Shown one piece after another: positions 29,226 through 38,880 of a stretch of 64,000 nt of DNA. Source of the stretch: Bacillus cereus group sp. RP43 (GTDB lineage: Bacteria > Bacillota > Bacilli > Bacillales > Bacillaceae_G). The notes beneath the pieces are model-generated. The model was not told the DNA's origin, did not search any database, and was given only the letters and a program-made list of their open reading frames with translations. Positions within the stretch are counted from its first letter, which is position 1. Each line of letters begins with the position of its first letter. Location: positions 1 to 64,000 of the forward strand of contig NZ_JARVHQ010000003.1 in assembly GCF_040459645.1 (NCBI RefSeq). The letters run 5' to 3'. The position numbers and the translations under genes are program-made.

Positions 29226-29277
29226 TGATTAGTAGCAATTGATATAATTGTATTAGAAGCAATTAGGAGGATTATTA

Positions 29278-30972
29278 GTGGAAAAGTTAAAAGTACTATT
29301 TCAAAACACTTTATATATAGCGTACCCTCTATTTACTGGAGTTGAGGGAAGTGAAAGAGTTTTAAATAAATGGCAACACTTCTATCAAGATGTAGAAAGA
29401 GATCTACAGAGGATTTACAACTCAACTTATTCGTCACAGACTTTCGAAAGACTAGTGAAATGGGTTTCTAAAAAGGAAGCTTTAGGATTATCTGCGATAG
29501 ACATCCTTCCAAAATTAGATAATCATAAGGAAGAAATTTTTGAATGTCTAAAAGACGATTTATATATGGAATTTGGGATTAAACTGCCTGTTGTCGCAAA
29601 AGAAGTACCTTTAGATTCAGAGGCTAAGAGTGATTATATAGAGCGAAGTAATGCAGGGTTTATGTACCATTTATCAGACACTATTGCTAAGAATAAGTTT
29701 ACAGATGACCAAGATAAAAATGTACGTATTGCTCAATTGCAGGATAAACAAAATAGTCTAGTGGTGGTCTCTTCACATGATGATGGTGATATGAAATTAC
29801 AAAGAGAAGAGCTCAAAAGATGGAATACACTAATTGATTCTACTTTTTTAACTCGAGTAATGGATGATTTGACGGCGGATTGCCTTGATATTGTAACGGA
29901 ACTATGGGTGAAGAGTGCGGAAAATGATAAGACTATTGTGCCTGTACATTATGAACAAATATTAGATATGTGTAATATGAAACAAATCAAGAATGGTAAG
30001 GCTTATTATCGAAAAGATGACAGATTAAAGATTATGGAGCGTTTAGCTGCTCTTGCAAGTATTTTTATTTATGTCAATGAAGATAATGAGATCGTAATAT
30101 TGAATGAAGAGGATCCAAATGAAACCTTAGCTTATAAAAAGCAAAGAATTAGAAGGTTATTTGTAATGGACGAAATTATCATTGCAAAAGATATTGATAC
30201 GGATAGAACATTAGGTATAGAGAGCATGAACGTTACACCAGGTAGCTTTTTATCAAAATATCTATACGGTTCTGAGAAACTAACAGGTTTACTATCTAAG
30301 AAAGCACTGGAGTATAACAGCAAGCAGCAGAGATATCATAAAAGATTAACCAGATATCTAAGTTGGCGTTGGCGTATCCAACAGTCATATCAACATCTAA
30401 CACATTCATATAGTATTGGTGGTCCTAAGGGGATACTTCAAGTTATGGAGATAAGTATGAATAGAAAACCAAGTCTAATAAGACAAGTTTTTGAAAAAAC
30501 GTTAGATGATCTTATGAGGGACCAAGTAATTCAAGAATGGAAATACTCTCCCGAAATTGATGAAGAAAAATGTAAGGGGAAAAACTGGTTTGAAAATTAC
30601 TGGTTAAAATTGAAAGTAATCATTTCTCCTACAAATGAGCTTGTGAAACTACAACAAGAGTTGATTACTAAGAAAAGTAAGCAGCAGGCACCATTAATCA
30701 TCGAGATGGAAGAAAGGCCACCTGCAATTGAAGAGAAGTCAATAAGTATATTAAATCAAGAAATTCCTAATAGCATCGAGTTCTATATTGAAAAGATGAA
30801 CACGTATAAAGAGAAGAATAATAAAAGTATTCGTGAGTTAGCGAAAGAAATAGATATTTCGTATTCAACGCTTTCAAGAATGTTATCTGGTAAAAGAAAA
30901 CGATTAAATGATGACACCAAAAACAAATTAGATAAGTGGATCGAGAGACAAGAAGTAATGAATTTATTGTAG
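29278..30972 (+). CDS. HTH protein paired with the SIR2 gene
   Basis: I do not recognise the first 470 residues of this 564-aa protein. The last 60 form an XRE/Cro-type helix-turn-helix (IRELAKEIDISYSTLSRMLS). The middle (about 330-440, SWRWRIQQSYQHLTHSYS and MEISMNRKPSLIRQVFEKTL) looks like a winged-helix module as in plasmid initiators. The GTG/ATG start at 29278 follows AGGAGG. It ends 38 bp before the SIR2 gene, in the same direction, so the two form an operon. It may repress the pair or work with it. Confidence 0.65.
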   Translation: MEKLKVLFQNTLYIAYPLFTGVEGSERVLNKWQHFYQDVERDLQRIYNSTYSSQTFERLVKWVSKKEALGLSAIDILPKLDNHKEEIFECLKDDLYMEFGIKLPVVAKEVPLDSEAKSDYIERSNAGFMYHLSDTIAKNKFTDDQDKNVRIAQLQDKQNSLVVVSSHDDGDMKLQREELKRWNTLIDSTFLTRVMDDLTADCLDIVTELWVKSAENDKTIVPVHYEQILDMCNMKQIKNGKAYYRKDDRLKIMERLAALASIFIYVNEDNEIVILNEEDPNETLAYKKQRIRRLFVMDEIIIAKDIDTDRTLGIESMNVTPGSFLSKYLYGSEKLTGLLSKKALEYNSKQQRYHKRLTRYLSWRWRIQQSYQHLTHSYSIGGPKGILQVMEISMNRKPSLIRQVFEKTLDDLMRDQVIQEWKYSPEIDEEKCKGKNWFENYWLKLKVIISPTNELVKLQQELITKKSKQQAPLIIEMEERPPAIEEKSISILNQEIPNSIEFYIEKMNTYKEKNNKSIRELAKEIDISYSTLSRMLSGKRKRLNDDTKNKLDKWIERQEVMNLL

Positions 30973-31010
30973 GATTAAAGAATTATGTATTTTATGGGGG
31001 CGACTTATAA

Positions 31011-34000
31011 TTGACAAGAGATGTTGAAGGGATTTTTCAAGAAAAGTTAACAATGTACCCGCATTTAAAAGCCATTCGTGAACGACTTTGGATGAAAGAT
31101 AGAAAAAGTAGAGTATCAGTTATGGTTGGAGCTGGTTTTAGCTTAAATGCAAAAAGGGTTGAGGCTACATTTGAAGGAATGGCTCTATGGCCGGATTTAA
31201 AAAAACGGCTAATTAAAGATTTAATACACCATCCGGATATTGAAGATAAAGATGTATTAGAAGTTAGCCAAATATTTGTTGAGGAATATGGGAGAACAAG
31301 TTTGGATGAAATTCTAAAAGAGGCTATCCCTGATGACAATTATGAGCCAGATAAAATACATCATGACTTGTTAAAACTACCATGGTCGGATGTTTATACT
31401 ACGAATTATGATACTTTATTAGAACGTGCAAAAAAACGTGTCTATGAGCGGAACTATCAAGTTATTTATGATATTAACGATATCCCTAGTTCGGTACAAC
31501 CGCGCATTGTGAAATTACATGGAAGCTTTCCAGCGAATAGACCTTTTATTTTTACAAAAAAGGATTATGAAAATTATCCGCAAAATTTTAGACCATTTGT
31601 AAACATGGTTCAACAATCTATTATGGAGACTACTTTTGTATTAATAGGTTTCTCCGGAGATGATCCGAATTTTGAGAAATGGACAACTTGGGTACAAGAA
31701 AATCTAGGTGATCATATGCCGAAAATTTATATGATAGATTGTGCTGGGCAAAATGAGGAGAGATTGAAAGAACTTACAGAAAAAGGGATTACCTTAATTG
31801 ATTTTAAAGAAATATATGGTGAATCTGAAAACCGGTATTCTACAATGTTTGCTGATATTTTTGAGTATCTTTCTTATAAAAATAGACAAGAGAAAACAAA
31901 GTGGCCATATAAAAGTTATAAAAACTTTAACAACTTTAAAGCAAACCGAGAAACGTATCCGAATTGGGTTGTTATGCCAACTGAAATAAGAAAGAAATAT
32001 GTATCAAACATTCAGGAACAAATAACAATTCTTTTGAATTCATCAACAGATATAGTTGATTATTTAGAAGAGATATTGTGGTGTTGTGAAAAATTCTATA
32101 TTCCTATTAAGTTTAATCATTTATCAATTAAACTAGAGGGTTTAATTGGTAAATTAGACGAGAGTAATGAACAATATATTCAATTACTGCTCCTATTATT
32201 AAAAGAAGAGAGACTTAATTTTAATAATCTTGGTTTCGTAAAGTATCAAGAAATATTAGAAAATCTTAACTTAAACAAGAAACAAAGCCATAATTTGAAA
32301 CATGAACAAATATTATATGCTTTAAATAGCGATGTTCAAATCATAGAAAAAATGATGAATCAATGGGATGTGGAGAAAACTGAAATAGAATGGGGTATAA
32401 AAAAGGCGATTATTTATTTCAGAATTCACAAAAATGCTAAAGCTAATCAAATGTTGATTGAGTATTTACAAACGATTAGAAATTTACTTGCTATAAAACC
32501 AGATGATTATCGATTAATGTCATTAGAAAGTATTGTGTTGCATCACTTAAAGAATAACGGGAGAGAAGATAGGTTAAGATTTTTAAATAGTAAAAATTGT
32601 GATGTGGGAAAAGAGTATGAACAATCAGTTATTTCGGTAGTGAAATTCGAAAATACATATGGAAAAGTAAGGCATGATGGATTTGACCCTGGGATAGAAA
32701 GAATTAAAACTACATATTCTATATTGATAGATAAAGCATTATTAAATTCATTTGCTGTCATGCAGATACAAGAAACTTTAATGCTACCGACAATTAATAA
32801 TTCTGAACTAGAGTTAGCTATAAGAAACTTAGAGAAGTATTATCCGACATATTGTCAAATAAAAAAGATACAAATTATAGATTCAGAAGGCATAATTAAA
32901 TTGTTTTCAAGAGAATTTGTGTATTCAATGGAGCAATCTAATCTTGATATCTTGACTAGTTATTTGACGAATTCAGTATTCAATAAATCTCAAAGTGGAT
33001 TAGATGTAAGTGTTGAAATGGAAGTTATTTCTAGGATTTACTTCGTTTTACCAAGCAGAGAAAAAGAAATTATAGATTTAAGTTTAATAGAATTTATTAA
33101 GAACAAAGGAACATTAAAGTCAGAAGAACTGAAATTAATGAATAGGTTTTTAATAAGGTTAATTGTATCAAAAAATATTTTTGAATCTGAGTTTTTTTGT
33201 AAAATGTTGATTCAAAATAATATTTTTAGTTTAGAAAATGATGATGAAGTAATAATGAAAAATGTATTCTTTAAATATATTATAGAAGGCCTTGAAGAGC
33301 AGAATAAATTATGTCAATTTAAGATGTCTCAAAACCAGATTGAAAAGCTATTTAATAAATTAAAAGATGCTAATGAGCATGATGTAGCATTACTCAAAAT
33401 AATTGTCCTTGTCCGAACCCAAAAATTACCTCGAGAATTTTACAATAGACTGTTAACGTTTATAAAAGAGTATTCAAGAAGACAAAGTACAAGATTACAG
33501 CGTGTTATGGAGGAAACTGTTAGCTTAGTTCAAATCCCTAAATTAATAGATGAATCACAATTTATTATAAAAGAAATACCTAAATTTTATAAATTAGGGA
33601 CGTTTATTGGAAGTAAAGAGTTAGATACATATTTTAGGGAACTATATAAGGTTTTTTCTTGTAACTATAAAGATACAAATGAAGCTGATTTGAAAAATAG
33701 CATTTATAAACCGTGGTTAGAGAAATTTTATTTGTGGTGGGAAGATCAAAAGCAAGGATTTAATGCAATAGAAGTAGATAATGAGTATATGTTTAGTGTA
33801 AATTATTTTGAAATCCTAGTGTATATTTTGGGGGATAATATTTTGGGGACTGTTCCCAAACAATTATTAGACGATAGGGATTTAATCAAAATAAGGAAAA
33901 TATTTCTAGAAATTATGGAAATAAGAAAAGATTTGTCATTTTATTTAATTCCTTGTTTAGAAAGACTAGGTAATAATGGTGAGTATGGTATAGATTATTT

Positions 34001-34481
34001 AATTGATAGGCTAAATGATAAAAAAAGTAATTGTGCAAATGCCGCAATGCAAGCGCTACATGATTGCTTGTTATTAAATGAAAATAAGAAGATTAATGTG
34101 GAAGATCCTATTCGGATAAAAAAAGAAATATTACATTTAATAAAATATGGTTCAGTGGATATTGTAAGTATGGCAATTAATATAGTGATAGAAATTTCAA
34201 AATCTATTCCTACATTTTTTGACGATAGTGATTATAAGATACTGATCAAATACAGTAATTGTTATTTAACGTCAATAATTGAAGAAGTAGAATTTTTAAC
34301 ACGTGGTGATCTTAATTTATTAACCAGTTATGCAAACTTAGTAACTTACATTTGTAATAATAAGCCTAAGATTGTTGGTGAACAGTTTAATGAGTGGAAA
34401 AAGTATATAAGGAATAATCATTTACCAGAAGTAAGGGTTTGTGCGGACTTCCTTCAGGATACAATAAAGATTAATCTATAA
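31011..34481 (+). CDS. defence-associated sirtuin, DSR type (SIR2 NADase)
   Basis: This 1156-aa protein has an N-terminal SIR2_2 domain: nucleotide loop VMVGAGFS (residues 37-44), TTNYD (about 129-133), KLHGS with the likely catalytic histidine (about 168-172) and GFSGDDPNF (about 213). The remaining 850 residues are almost all helical repeats. DSR1 and DSR2 have the same layout and length class; they sense phage proteins with the C-terminal scaffold and destroy NAD+ to stop infection. The TTG start at 31011 follows GGGGG by 10 nt. No frameshift is seen in 3.5 kb. Family confident; trigger unknown. Confidence 0.85.
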   Translation: MTRDVEGIFQEKLTMYPHLKAIRERLWMKDRKSRVSVMVGAGFSLNAKRVEATFEGMALWPDLKKRLIKDLIHHPDIEDKDVLEVSQIFVEEYGRTSLDEILKEAIPDDNYEPDKIHHDLLKLPWSDVYTTNYDTLLERAKKRVYERNYQVIYDINDIPSSVQPRIVKLHGSFPANRPFIFTKKDYENYPQNFRPFVNMVQQSIMETTFVLIGFSGDDPNFEKWTTWVQENLGDHMPKIYMIDCAGQNEERLKELTEKGITLIDFKEIYGESENRYSTMFADIFEYLSYKNRQEKTKWPYKSYKNFNNFKANRETYPNWVVMPTEIRKKYVSNIQEQITILLNSSTDIVDYLEEILWCCEKFYIPIKFNHLSIKLEGLIGKLDESNEQYIQLLLLLLKEERLNFNNLGFVKYQEILENLNLNKKQSHNLKHEQILYALNSDVQIIEKMMNQWDVEKTEIEWGIKKAIIYFRIHKNAKANQMLIEYLQTIRNLLAIKPDDYRLMSLESIVLHHLKNNGREDRLRFLNSKNCDVGKEYEQSVISVVKFENTYGKVRHDGFDPGIERIKTTYSILIDKALLNSFAVMQIQETLMLPTINNSELELAIRNLEKYYPTYCQIKKIQIIDSEGIIKLFSREFVYSMEQSNLDILTSYLTNSVFNKSQSGLDVSVEMEVISRIYFVLPSREKEIIDLSLIEFIKNKGTLKSEELKLMNRFLIRLIVSKNIFESEFFCKMLIQNNIFSLENDDEVIMKNVFFKYIIEGLEEQNKLCQFKMSQNQIEKLFNKLKDANEHDVALLKIIVLVRTQKLPREFYNRLLTFIKEYSRRQSTRLQRVMEETVSLVQIPKLIDESQFIIKEIPKFYKLGTFIGSKELDTYFRELYKVFSCNYKDTNEADLKNSIYKPWLEKFYLWWEDQKQGFNAIEVDNEYMFSVNYFEILVYILGDNILGTVPKQLLDDRDLIKIRKIFLEIMEIRKDLSFYLIPCLERLGNNGEYGIDYLIDRLNDKKSNCANAAMQALHDCLLLNENKKINVEDPIRIKKEILHLIKYGSVDIVSMAINIVIEISKSIPTFFDDSDYKILIKYSNCYLTSIIEEVEFLTRGDLNLLTSYANLVTYICNNKPKIVGEQFNEWKKYIRNNHLPEVRVCADFLQDTIKINL

Positions 34482-34552
34482 TAAGATAATTTATTTGTTT
34501 AAATATGAAAAGTTAACTTACAAATAAAAAATTACTTACAATAAAATACATA

Positions 34553-34582
34553 AAAAAGAGCCATATTAATTTGGCTCTTTTT
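34553..34582. terminator. bidirectional terminator between DSR and AlbA_2 genes
   Basis: AAAAAGAGCCA and TGGCTCTTTTT pair around an AT-rich loop; A- and T-tracts on both sides suit both strands. Confidence 0.85.
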
Positions 34583-34621
34583 GTGTTATGTAGTTACAGG
34601 GATTGAAAAATAATATCTATA

Positions 34622-35611
34622 TTAGAAGGATATAGCTTTTCTTATTTCATCAAATGTGATTACTATTTTTCCCTTCACGGATTGACACCCTTGTGCAAAA
34701 AGTTCGTAGGAAAATACGAAATTACAATTATCTAGCTCAGTACTCTCACCGTTAAGATGTTTTTCTTGAATTCGGAATTTAAGCTGTAGAGGATATGCAG
34801 TCCTATAGGTTCCAGGATGAACGGTATCATCTATACCGCCTGCAAACATATAACCATATTTTTTTCGATCATTGTGCGTTTGGGGAATTAAGTTAAGACC
34901 TTCCTCGTATCCTTCAAATAAATGAAGATTTTCTTCTGCTTTGATTTGAATTGCAGGATAAATAGCAACATATCTTCCTATATTACGAATACCAACTACA
35001 ATGGATAAATGATGTTGACTTTCGGGACCAGAACCAATAATATGATTTCTTTGTATTTGATAATGCACTTCTAAAACAGGTCTTTGTCTTCTACCAAATG
35101 CATCTGAGAGATGTGAGTGCTCCATTTGATTAAAACTGTCTCCAATGCGCATATAGTATTTATTTTCTCCTAATAATGCTTGATGCGGTGGCAAATCACT
35201 AGCAGGTACATAAGTTACAACAAATCCATCATTGGTATCGGATTTAGGAATAAATAAATTTTGGATATCAGGCAATAAAGGAGTTAGTGCATCTGAAAGT
35301 AAACTATTTAGAGTTGTTTGAAAGGTTTTTGCATTAATTATGGGTTCTTCATCGCTAGCAGCATCTAATCCATCTTCATTTTTACGCGCATTAACTCCCC
35401 AAACGATAACTCCTCCAGAGGTGTTAGCAAATGCTGATAATGCTTTGGCATAGTTCCTTTTATCATCTTTAGAAATTTTGCTACCATCAGGAACGCTTTT
35501 TAATTTGAAGTCTAAGAATACTGATTCTTCCTTGTTCTGGTTTATCATACGTGAAATTTCTTTATACCCATCTTTTTCTAATCTATCAAAAAATAGTTCG
35601 GCATTATTCAT
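34622..35611 (-). CDS. AlbA_2 (Schlafen-type) domain protein
   Basis: This 329-aa protein begins with an AlbA_2 domain: ESVFLDFKLKS near residue 28, then YAKALSAFANTSGGVIVWGV near residue 60 and YYMRIGDS near residue 150. The pattern is shared with Schlafen proteins and many bacterial defence proteins. The C-terminal half (from about 180) is beta-rich and not recognised. The ATG follows AAGGAGT by 7 nt. A 38-bp palindrome lies 36 bp upstream. Its place beside a DSR gene supports a defence role, but some AlbA_2 proteins are regulators. Confidence 0.75.
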   Translation of the reverse strand: MNNAELFFDRLEKDGYKEISRMINQNKEESVFLDFKLKSVPDGSKISKDDKRNYAKALSAFANTSGGVIVWGVNARKNEDGLDAASDEEPIINAKTFQTTLNSLLSDALTPLLPDIQNLFIPKSDTNDGFVVTYVPASDLPPHQALLGENKYYMRIGDSFNQMEHSHLSDAFGRRQRPVLEVHYQIQRNHIIGSGPESQHHLSIVVGIRNIGRYVAIYPAIQIKAEENLHLFEGYEEGLNLIPQTHNDRKKYGYMFAGGIDDTVHPGTYRTAYPLQLKFRIQEKHLNGESTELDNCNFVFSYELFAQGCQSVKGKIVITFDEIRKAISF

Positions 35612-35646
35612 TTTGGAATACTCCTTATTAAATTTGTATTTTATAA

Positions 35647-35684
35647 AACTAATAAGTTTATATTCCCATATAAACTTATTAGTT
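35647..35684 (-). promoter_or_regulatory. 17-bp perfect inverted repeat upstream of the AlbA_2 gene
   Basis: AACTAATAAGTTTATAT and its complement flank TCCC. It covers positions -36 to -73 relative to the start codon and has no T-tract, so it is either an operator or a 5' UTR hairpin. Confidence 0.6.
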
Positions 35685-35960
35685 GTCGAATAAATCTATA
35701 TATTTATCTGTTAAGTAATAAAAAGGTTGTTTAGTTTACAATAAAATGGTTTAAAAAATAATAAAGCTGTTAAAAAATGCGAGCCATATTGTTGAGGATC
35801 ACATCTTTTTTATTATAAAAATTGCTCAAAAAATAGGAGTTACCCCGCCTGCCAATTTGGGGTTTAATGAACAGTAAGTAGATAAAACTGATAATTCCTT
35901 GTCCAATTTCAACTATTGAGCGCGATTGTGGAATGAAACTTAGATTTTTAAATAACTTTA

Positions 35961-35998
35961 AAGAGCCTTACTACAATATGATTTGTAGCGAGGCTCTT
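35961..35998 (-). terminator. hairpin past the 36050 gene
   Basis: AAGAGCCT/AGGCTCTT with an inner CTACAA/TTGTAG stem, 50 bp past the minus-strand stop. The gap 35700-35960 holds no visible gene. Confidence 0.6.
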
Positions 35999-36049
35999 AT
36001 ATTTTTAAATCAAAATTAATAAACATTATTATCACTTTACAGCTGGGTG

Positions 36050-36685
36050 TTATTTGCTAATATTTTGGCTCAAATTATATAGAATGGTGCCGTCTTCTTC
36101 ATGTTTATTAGGGTCTGCTGAAAAGTTGAAGCTTACATGTATCTCAGTTTTTAATTTTTCATATAGTGTAGGGCGTAAAATTCTCGCTTTATTATCGTTA
36201 TATGGACTGCGTTCTCCATATTCACCATTTGATTTAACTGAATTTCGTTTCACGCTGTAGCAGTAAATTTTATTTGGATCATCTCTATCGCTTTCACTAA
36301 GTGAAGCTACCATGGCTGCTTCTAAATCTGATGGTTTGCCCGTGCTTACTTTCTTTGGAATGAACTTTGATAATGTTTGGTAAAATGATTGAATTGCATT
36401 TCCAACATTAGTTCCAAAAGGGATATCAAAATAAGTTGTCAATGTCTTCGCGTCTGTTAAAAGGGTAACTGCATTTGCTGGAGTAATTAAATTGTCCGTA
36501 ATGTTGTTTCTTTTTAAAAACTCTAATTTTAACAAAGCAAATTCCGGTATTTTTTCATCCTTCATGTATAATTTCACCAAAACAATATACTCCTGCTGAT
36601 TATATTTAAATACAAAAGAATCAATACACCAGCCCTTACCCATCATGTCTCGCTTTAAATCTCTAAAATTACCTAAAATATTCAA
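36050..36685 (-). CDS. hypothetical protein of the defence island
   Basis: This 211-aa soluble protein is not confidently assigned. The N-terminus (about residues 6-45, with GKGWCIDSFVFKYNQQEYIV) is beta-rich. A lysine- and polar-rich C-terminus (about 120-200) includes SVKRNSVKSNGEYGERSPYN. The TTG at 36685 lies 7 nt after GGAGGA; longer starts ignore that site. It is a single gene between the AlbA_2 unit and the leader RNA, pointing away from the operon at 37 kb. Confidence 0.6.
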   Translation of the reverse strand: MNILGNFRDLKRDMMGKGWCIDSFVFKYNQQEYIVLVKLYMKDEKIPEFALLKLEFLKRNNITDNLITPANAVTLLTDAKTLTTYFDIPFGTNVGNAIQSFYQTLSKFIPKKVSTGKPSDLEAAMVASLSESDRDDPNKIYCYSVKRNSVKSNGEYGERSPYNDNKARILRPTLYEKLKTEIHVSFNFSADPNKHEEDGTILYNLSQNISK

Positions 36686-36871
36686 CAGTATCTCCTCCGT
36701 GTAAAAGTATAATATATAGCACTTATACAATTGTAACATTCCATATATTTCGAAAAAAGAGATGTGTCATTGCTTTAGAAGTAATTCAGGTACAATGTTT
36801 CTTTAAAACTTGGAAAATATCTTGCTACCATAATCTTAATTGTGTAATATATAGGTATATTGTTAGTTTAT

Positions 36872-37048
36872 TTGATTCCGTTTATTCCCACACCTTTTTT
36901 GTGTTGTGGTTGAGTTGTAGAAGCAAGTTGCGTCTTGTTTCAATTGTGAAAGGGCTTCTTTGAGCCGATTAGTGTATATATAGCTTATTTTGCTATGCAC
37001 ATTATTAATCGACTTGAAGAAGCCCTTTTTGTGTTGTTTTCAAGTTTG
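36872..37048 (+). ncRNA. leader RNA element, copy 2
   Basis: This near-identical copy of 15437-15611 sits 51 bp ahead of the 37099 start. Differences between copies lie mostly in loops and flanks while the stems are kept. The final arm (GGGCTTCTT to AAGAAGCCC plus five T) is an intrinsic terminator, so transcription of the 37-47 kb genes must start after it or pass through it. Candidate attenuator or antitermination target. Confidence 0.65.
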
Positions 37049-37098
37049 CAGGCGGGGTTATGAATCATAACAAATTACAAAATAGAGGAGATATGAAA

Positions 37099-37512
37099 AT
37101 GAAAAAAGATTATAGACACTTACGACTAGTACCAACAGTAGAGGAACATAAAACACGAATGGAAAAAAATCAGAAATCATATGCTGCACCAGCGATGTCA
37201 TCTGAATCCAGAGTAAGAGTAAATCAAATGAGAGGTTGTTTTGAAGCTGAAATTATATTACCAGATGGTAAATTTCAATATTTTAAACTAAACACCCTTA
37301 ATGAAAAGGAAGCCATTCACGAAATCGCATTATTTATTGAAGGCATCCAGGAAGCAAAAGAAGGCTATGTCATCCTATGGCGCTTTGTCGGGCAACAAAG
37401 TTTTTATCATGGTACAAAGATCGTAGCTGAACCGAAGTTTCGTACAATCCTACGTAAGATGAAAGATTATTTTTTTGATTACGAGGAAGTTGTTTATGAA
37501 ACTGAAAAATAA
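37099..37512 (+). CDS. hypothetical protein
   Basis: This 137-aa protein is not recognised. After a charged N-terminus, residues 40-130 look like a compact alpha/beta fold (GCFEAEIILPDGKFQYFKL). The ATG at 37099 lies 8 nt after GAGGAG; the earlier ATG codons at 37060 and 37093 fit that site badly. First gene after the leader RNA and start of a tightly packed operon. Confidence 0.7.
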   Translation: MKKDYRHLRLVPTVEEHKTRMEKNQKSYAAPAMSSESRVRVNQMRGCFEAEIILPDGKFQYFKLNTLNEKEAIHEIALFIEGIQEAKEGYVILWRFVGQQSFYHGTKIVAEPKFRTILRKMKDYFFDYEEVVYETEK

Positions 37513-37533
37513 GAAGGATAGAGGGATATAAAT

Positions 37534-37671
37534 ATGAAAAAAGATAACATTTGGACAGTAGTAGATGATCCAAAAGAGCAGGAGACGAGAGAGCAATCCC
37601 AAGAGCCGGATGATATTTTTGCTGGTATGGATGAGCTATCGGAGATTACAGATGAAGAACTACCATTTTAA
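37534..37671 (+). CDS. 45-aa acidic protein with SSB-like C-terminal tip
   Basis: The ATG at 37534 follows GAGGGA. The protein is strongly acidic and ends SEITDEELPF. Single-stranded-DNA-binding proteins of Firmicutes end in a DDDLPF-like tip that recruits repair and replication enzymes. The match to that tip, in an operon with a methyltransferase, a helicase and (further on) a topoisomerase III, suggests a docking peptide that calls or competes for the same partners. There is no OB-fold. Similarity of so short a motif is suggestive only. Confidence 0.65.
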   Translation: MKKDNIWTVVDDPKEQETREQSQEPDDIFAGMDELSEITDEELPF

Positions 37672-37697
37672 TAAAGGCGAGGTAGTTTATAGAGGGT

Positions 37698-37745
37698 AAA
37701 AGGAAGAACTAAGTGATGTATTTACTTGGATCTTCCTTTTTTTAT
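37698..37745 (+). terminator. leader terminator hairpin before the methyltransferase gene
   Basis: AAAAGGAAGA pairs with TCTTCCTTTT and ends in a T-run; the ribosome site of the 37774 gene starts 15 nt later. Confidence 0.7.
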
Positions 37746-37773
37746 TGAAAAAAAGAACTTGGAGGGAACGATT

Positions 37774-38865
37774 ATGCGTTTAGGAAATGATTTAGCGGCA
37801 GGATTTTATCCAACACCACTAACAGAAGGGAATCATTTAATACAGTTATTACAAATGGAATCAGAGCGAGCTTATGCTTGCTTTGATCCATGTTGTGGGG
37901 AAGGTACAATTTTACGAAGTTTTGCAGATGCGGTGAAAAAAGTCGGTATACAACTTGACACATATGGTGTGGAATTAGATGCAAATCGGTATAACAAAGC
38001 AAAAGAGCAATTAGACATAGTGATACGCTCTAGCTTTGAAAGTATGATGATTAGTCATGACTATTTCCCACTTATCTTTTTAAACCCACCGTATAATACA
38101 GAACTTCGGACAGAAAAAAAGAAATCAGAGAAAATGGAATTTAACTTCTTAAAGCGTGCACACCATTATTTACAAGACGGTGGCATTATGGTGTATGTCA
38201 TTCCATACGATCGTTTTGCTCGAGATGAAATTAGCTACTTTTTAGCTAAGAATTACGAGGAAATCGGATTAATGCGTTTTGGTGATGAAAATGAAGAATT
38301 TGAGCAATTTAAGCAATGTGTCTTTATTGGCCGTAAGCGTGCAGCTACGAAAAATGATACATATTTTAACGATCGATTCGCTAATTTTTGTGAGAATATG
38401 TCAGAACTAGCTTTTGTTAAAGAACATGTGAATACATTAGCAGAAATGGTGAATCGTAAAAGTTGGGTTATACCTGAATTGCGACATCAAAATAAATTAA
38501 TTTTTACATCTCGTGTGGATTATAAAGATGCTTATGAAGGTGTAGGCAAATCAGAGGGGATCTTAACATTAAAGAAACGCTTAAATAGAGGAAATGGTTA
38601 CTCACTTCAAGCTGAAAAAACAGCTGCAGAGAGAGCAAAGATGCCAATTGCTTCTGGACAATTAGGACTATTGCTGATAACAGGTGTGGCAGACGGTTTG
38701 CTTGGTGAAGGTGATACACTCCATGCAGTTCGTGGATCTGAAAATGTGTATTATTTAAATTCATTTGAGCAATTGGAAACAACAACGAAAGAAGTTGTTT
38801 TACAAAAACGCCGCGCGAAATTTATCATCGCAACACCAACTGGTGAAGTCAAAGAACTTGTCTAG
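37774..38865 (+). CDS. N6-adenine-type DNA methyltransferase-like protein
   Basis: This 363-aa SAM-dependent enzyme has motif I-like FDPCCGEGT (residues 37-45) and the catalytic motif IV NPPY (104-107), typical of adenine-N6 methyltransferases. Residues 180-300 may hold target recognition. No restriction partner is adjacent. The downstream SNF2-type helicase is the usual neighbour of such proteins on Bacillus plasmids. It could protect plasmid DNA or mark it. The ATG at 37774 lies after GGAGGG; the open frame upstream overlaps the leader hairpin. Confidence 0.8.
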   Translation: MRLGNDLAAGFYPTPLTEGNHLIQLLQMESERAYACFDPCCGEGTILRSFADAVKKVGIQLDTYGVELDANRYNKAKEQLDIVIRSSFESMMISHDYFPLIFLNPPYNTELRTEKKKSEKMEFNFLKRAHHYLQDGGIMVYVIPYDRFARDEISYFLAKNYEEIGLMRFGDENEEFEQFKQCVFIGRKRAATKNDTYFNDRFANFCENMSELAFVKEHVNTLAEMVNRKSWVIPELRHQNKLIFTSRVDYKDAYEGVGKSEGILTLKKRLNRGNGYSLQAEKTAAERAKMPIASGQLGLLLITGVADGLLGEGDTLHAVRGSENVYYLNSFEQLETTTKEVVLQKRRAKFIIATPTGEVKELV

Positions 38866-38880
38866 GAAAGGAAGAAGGCT

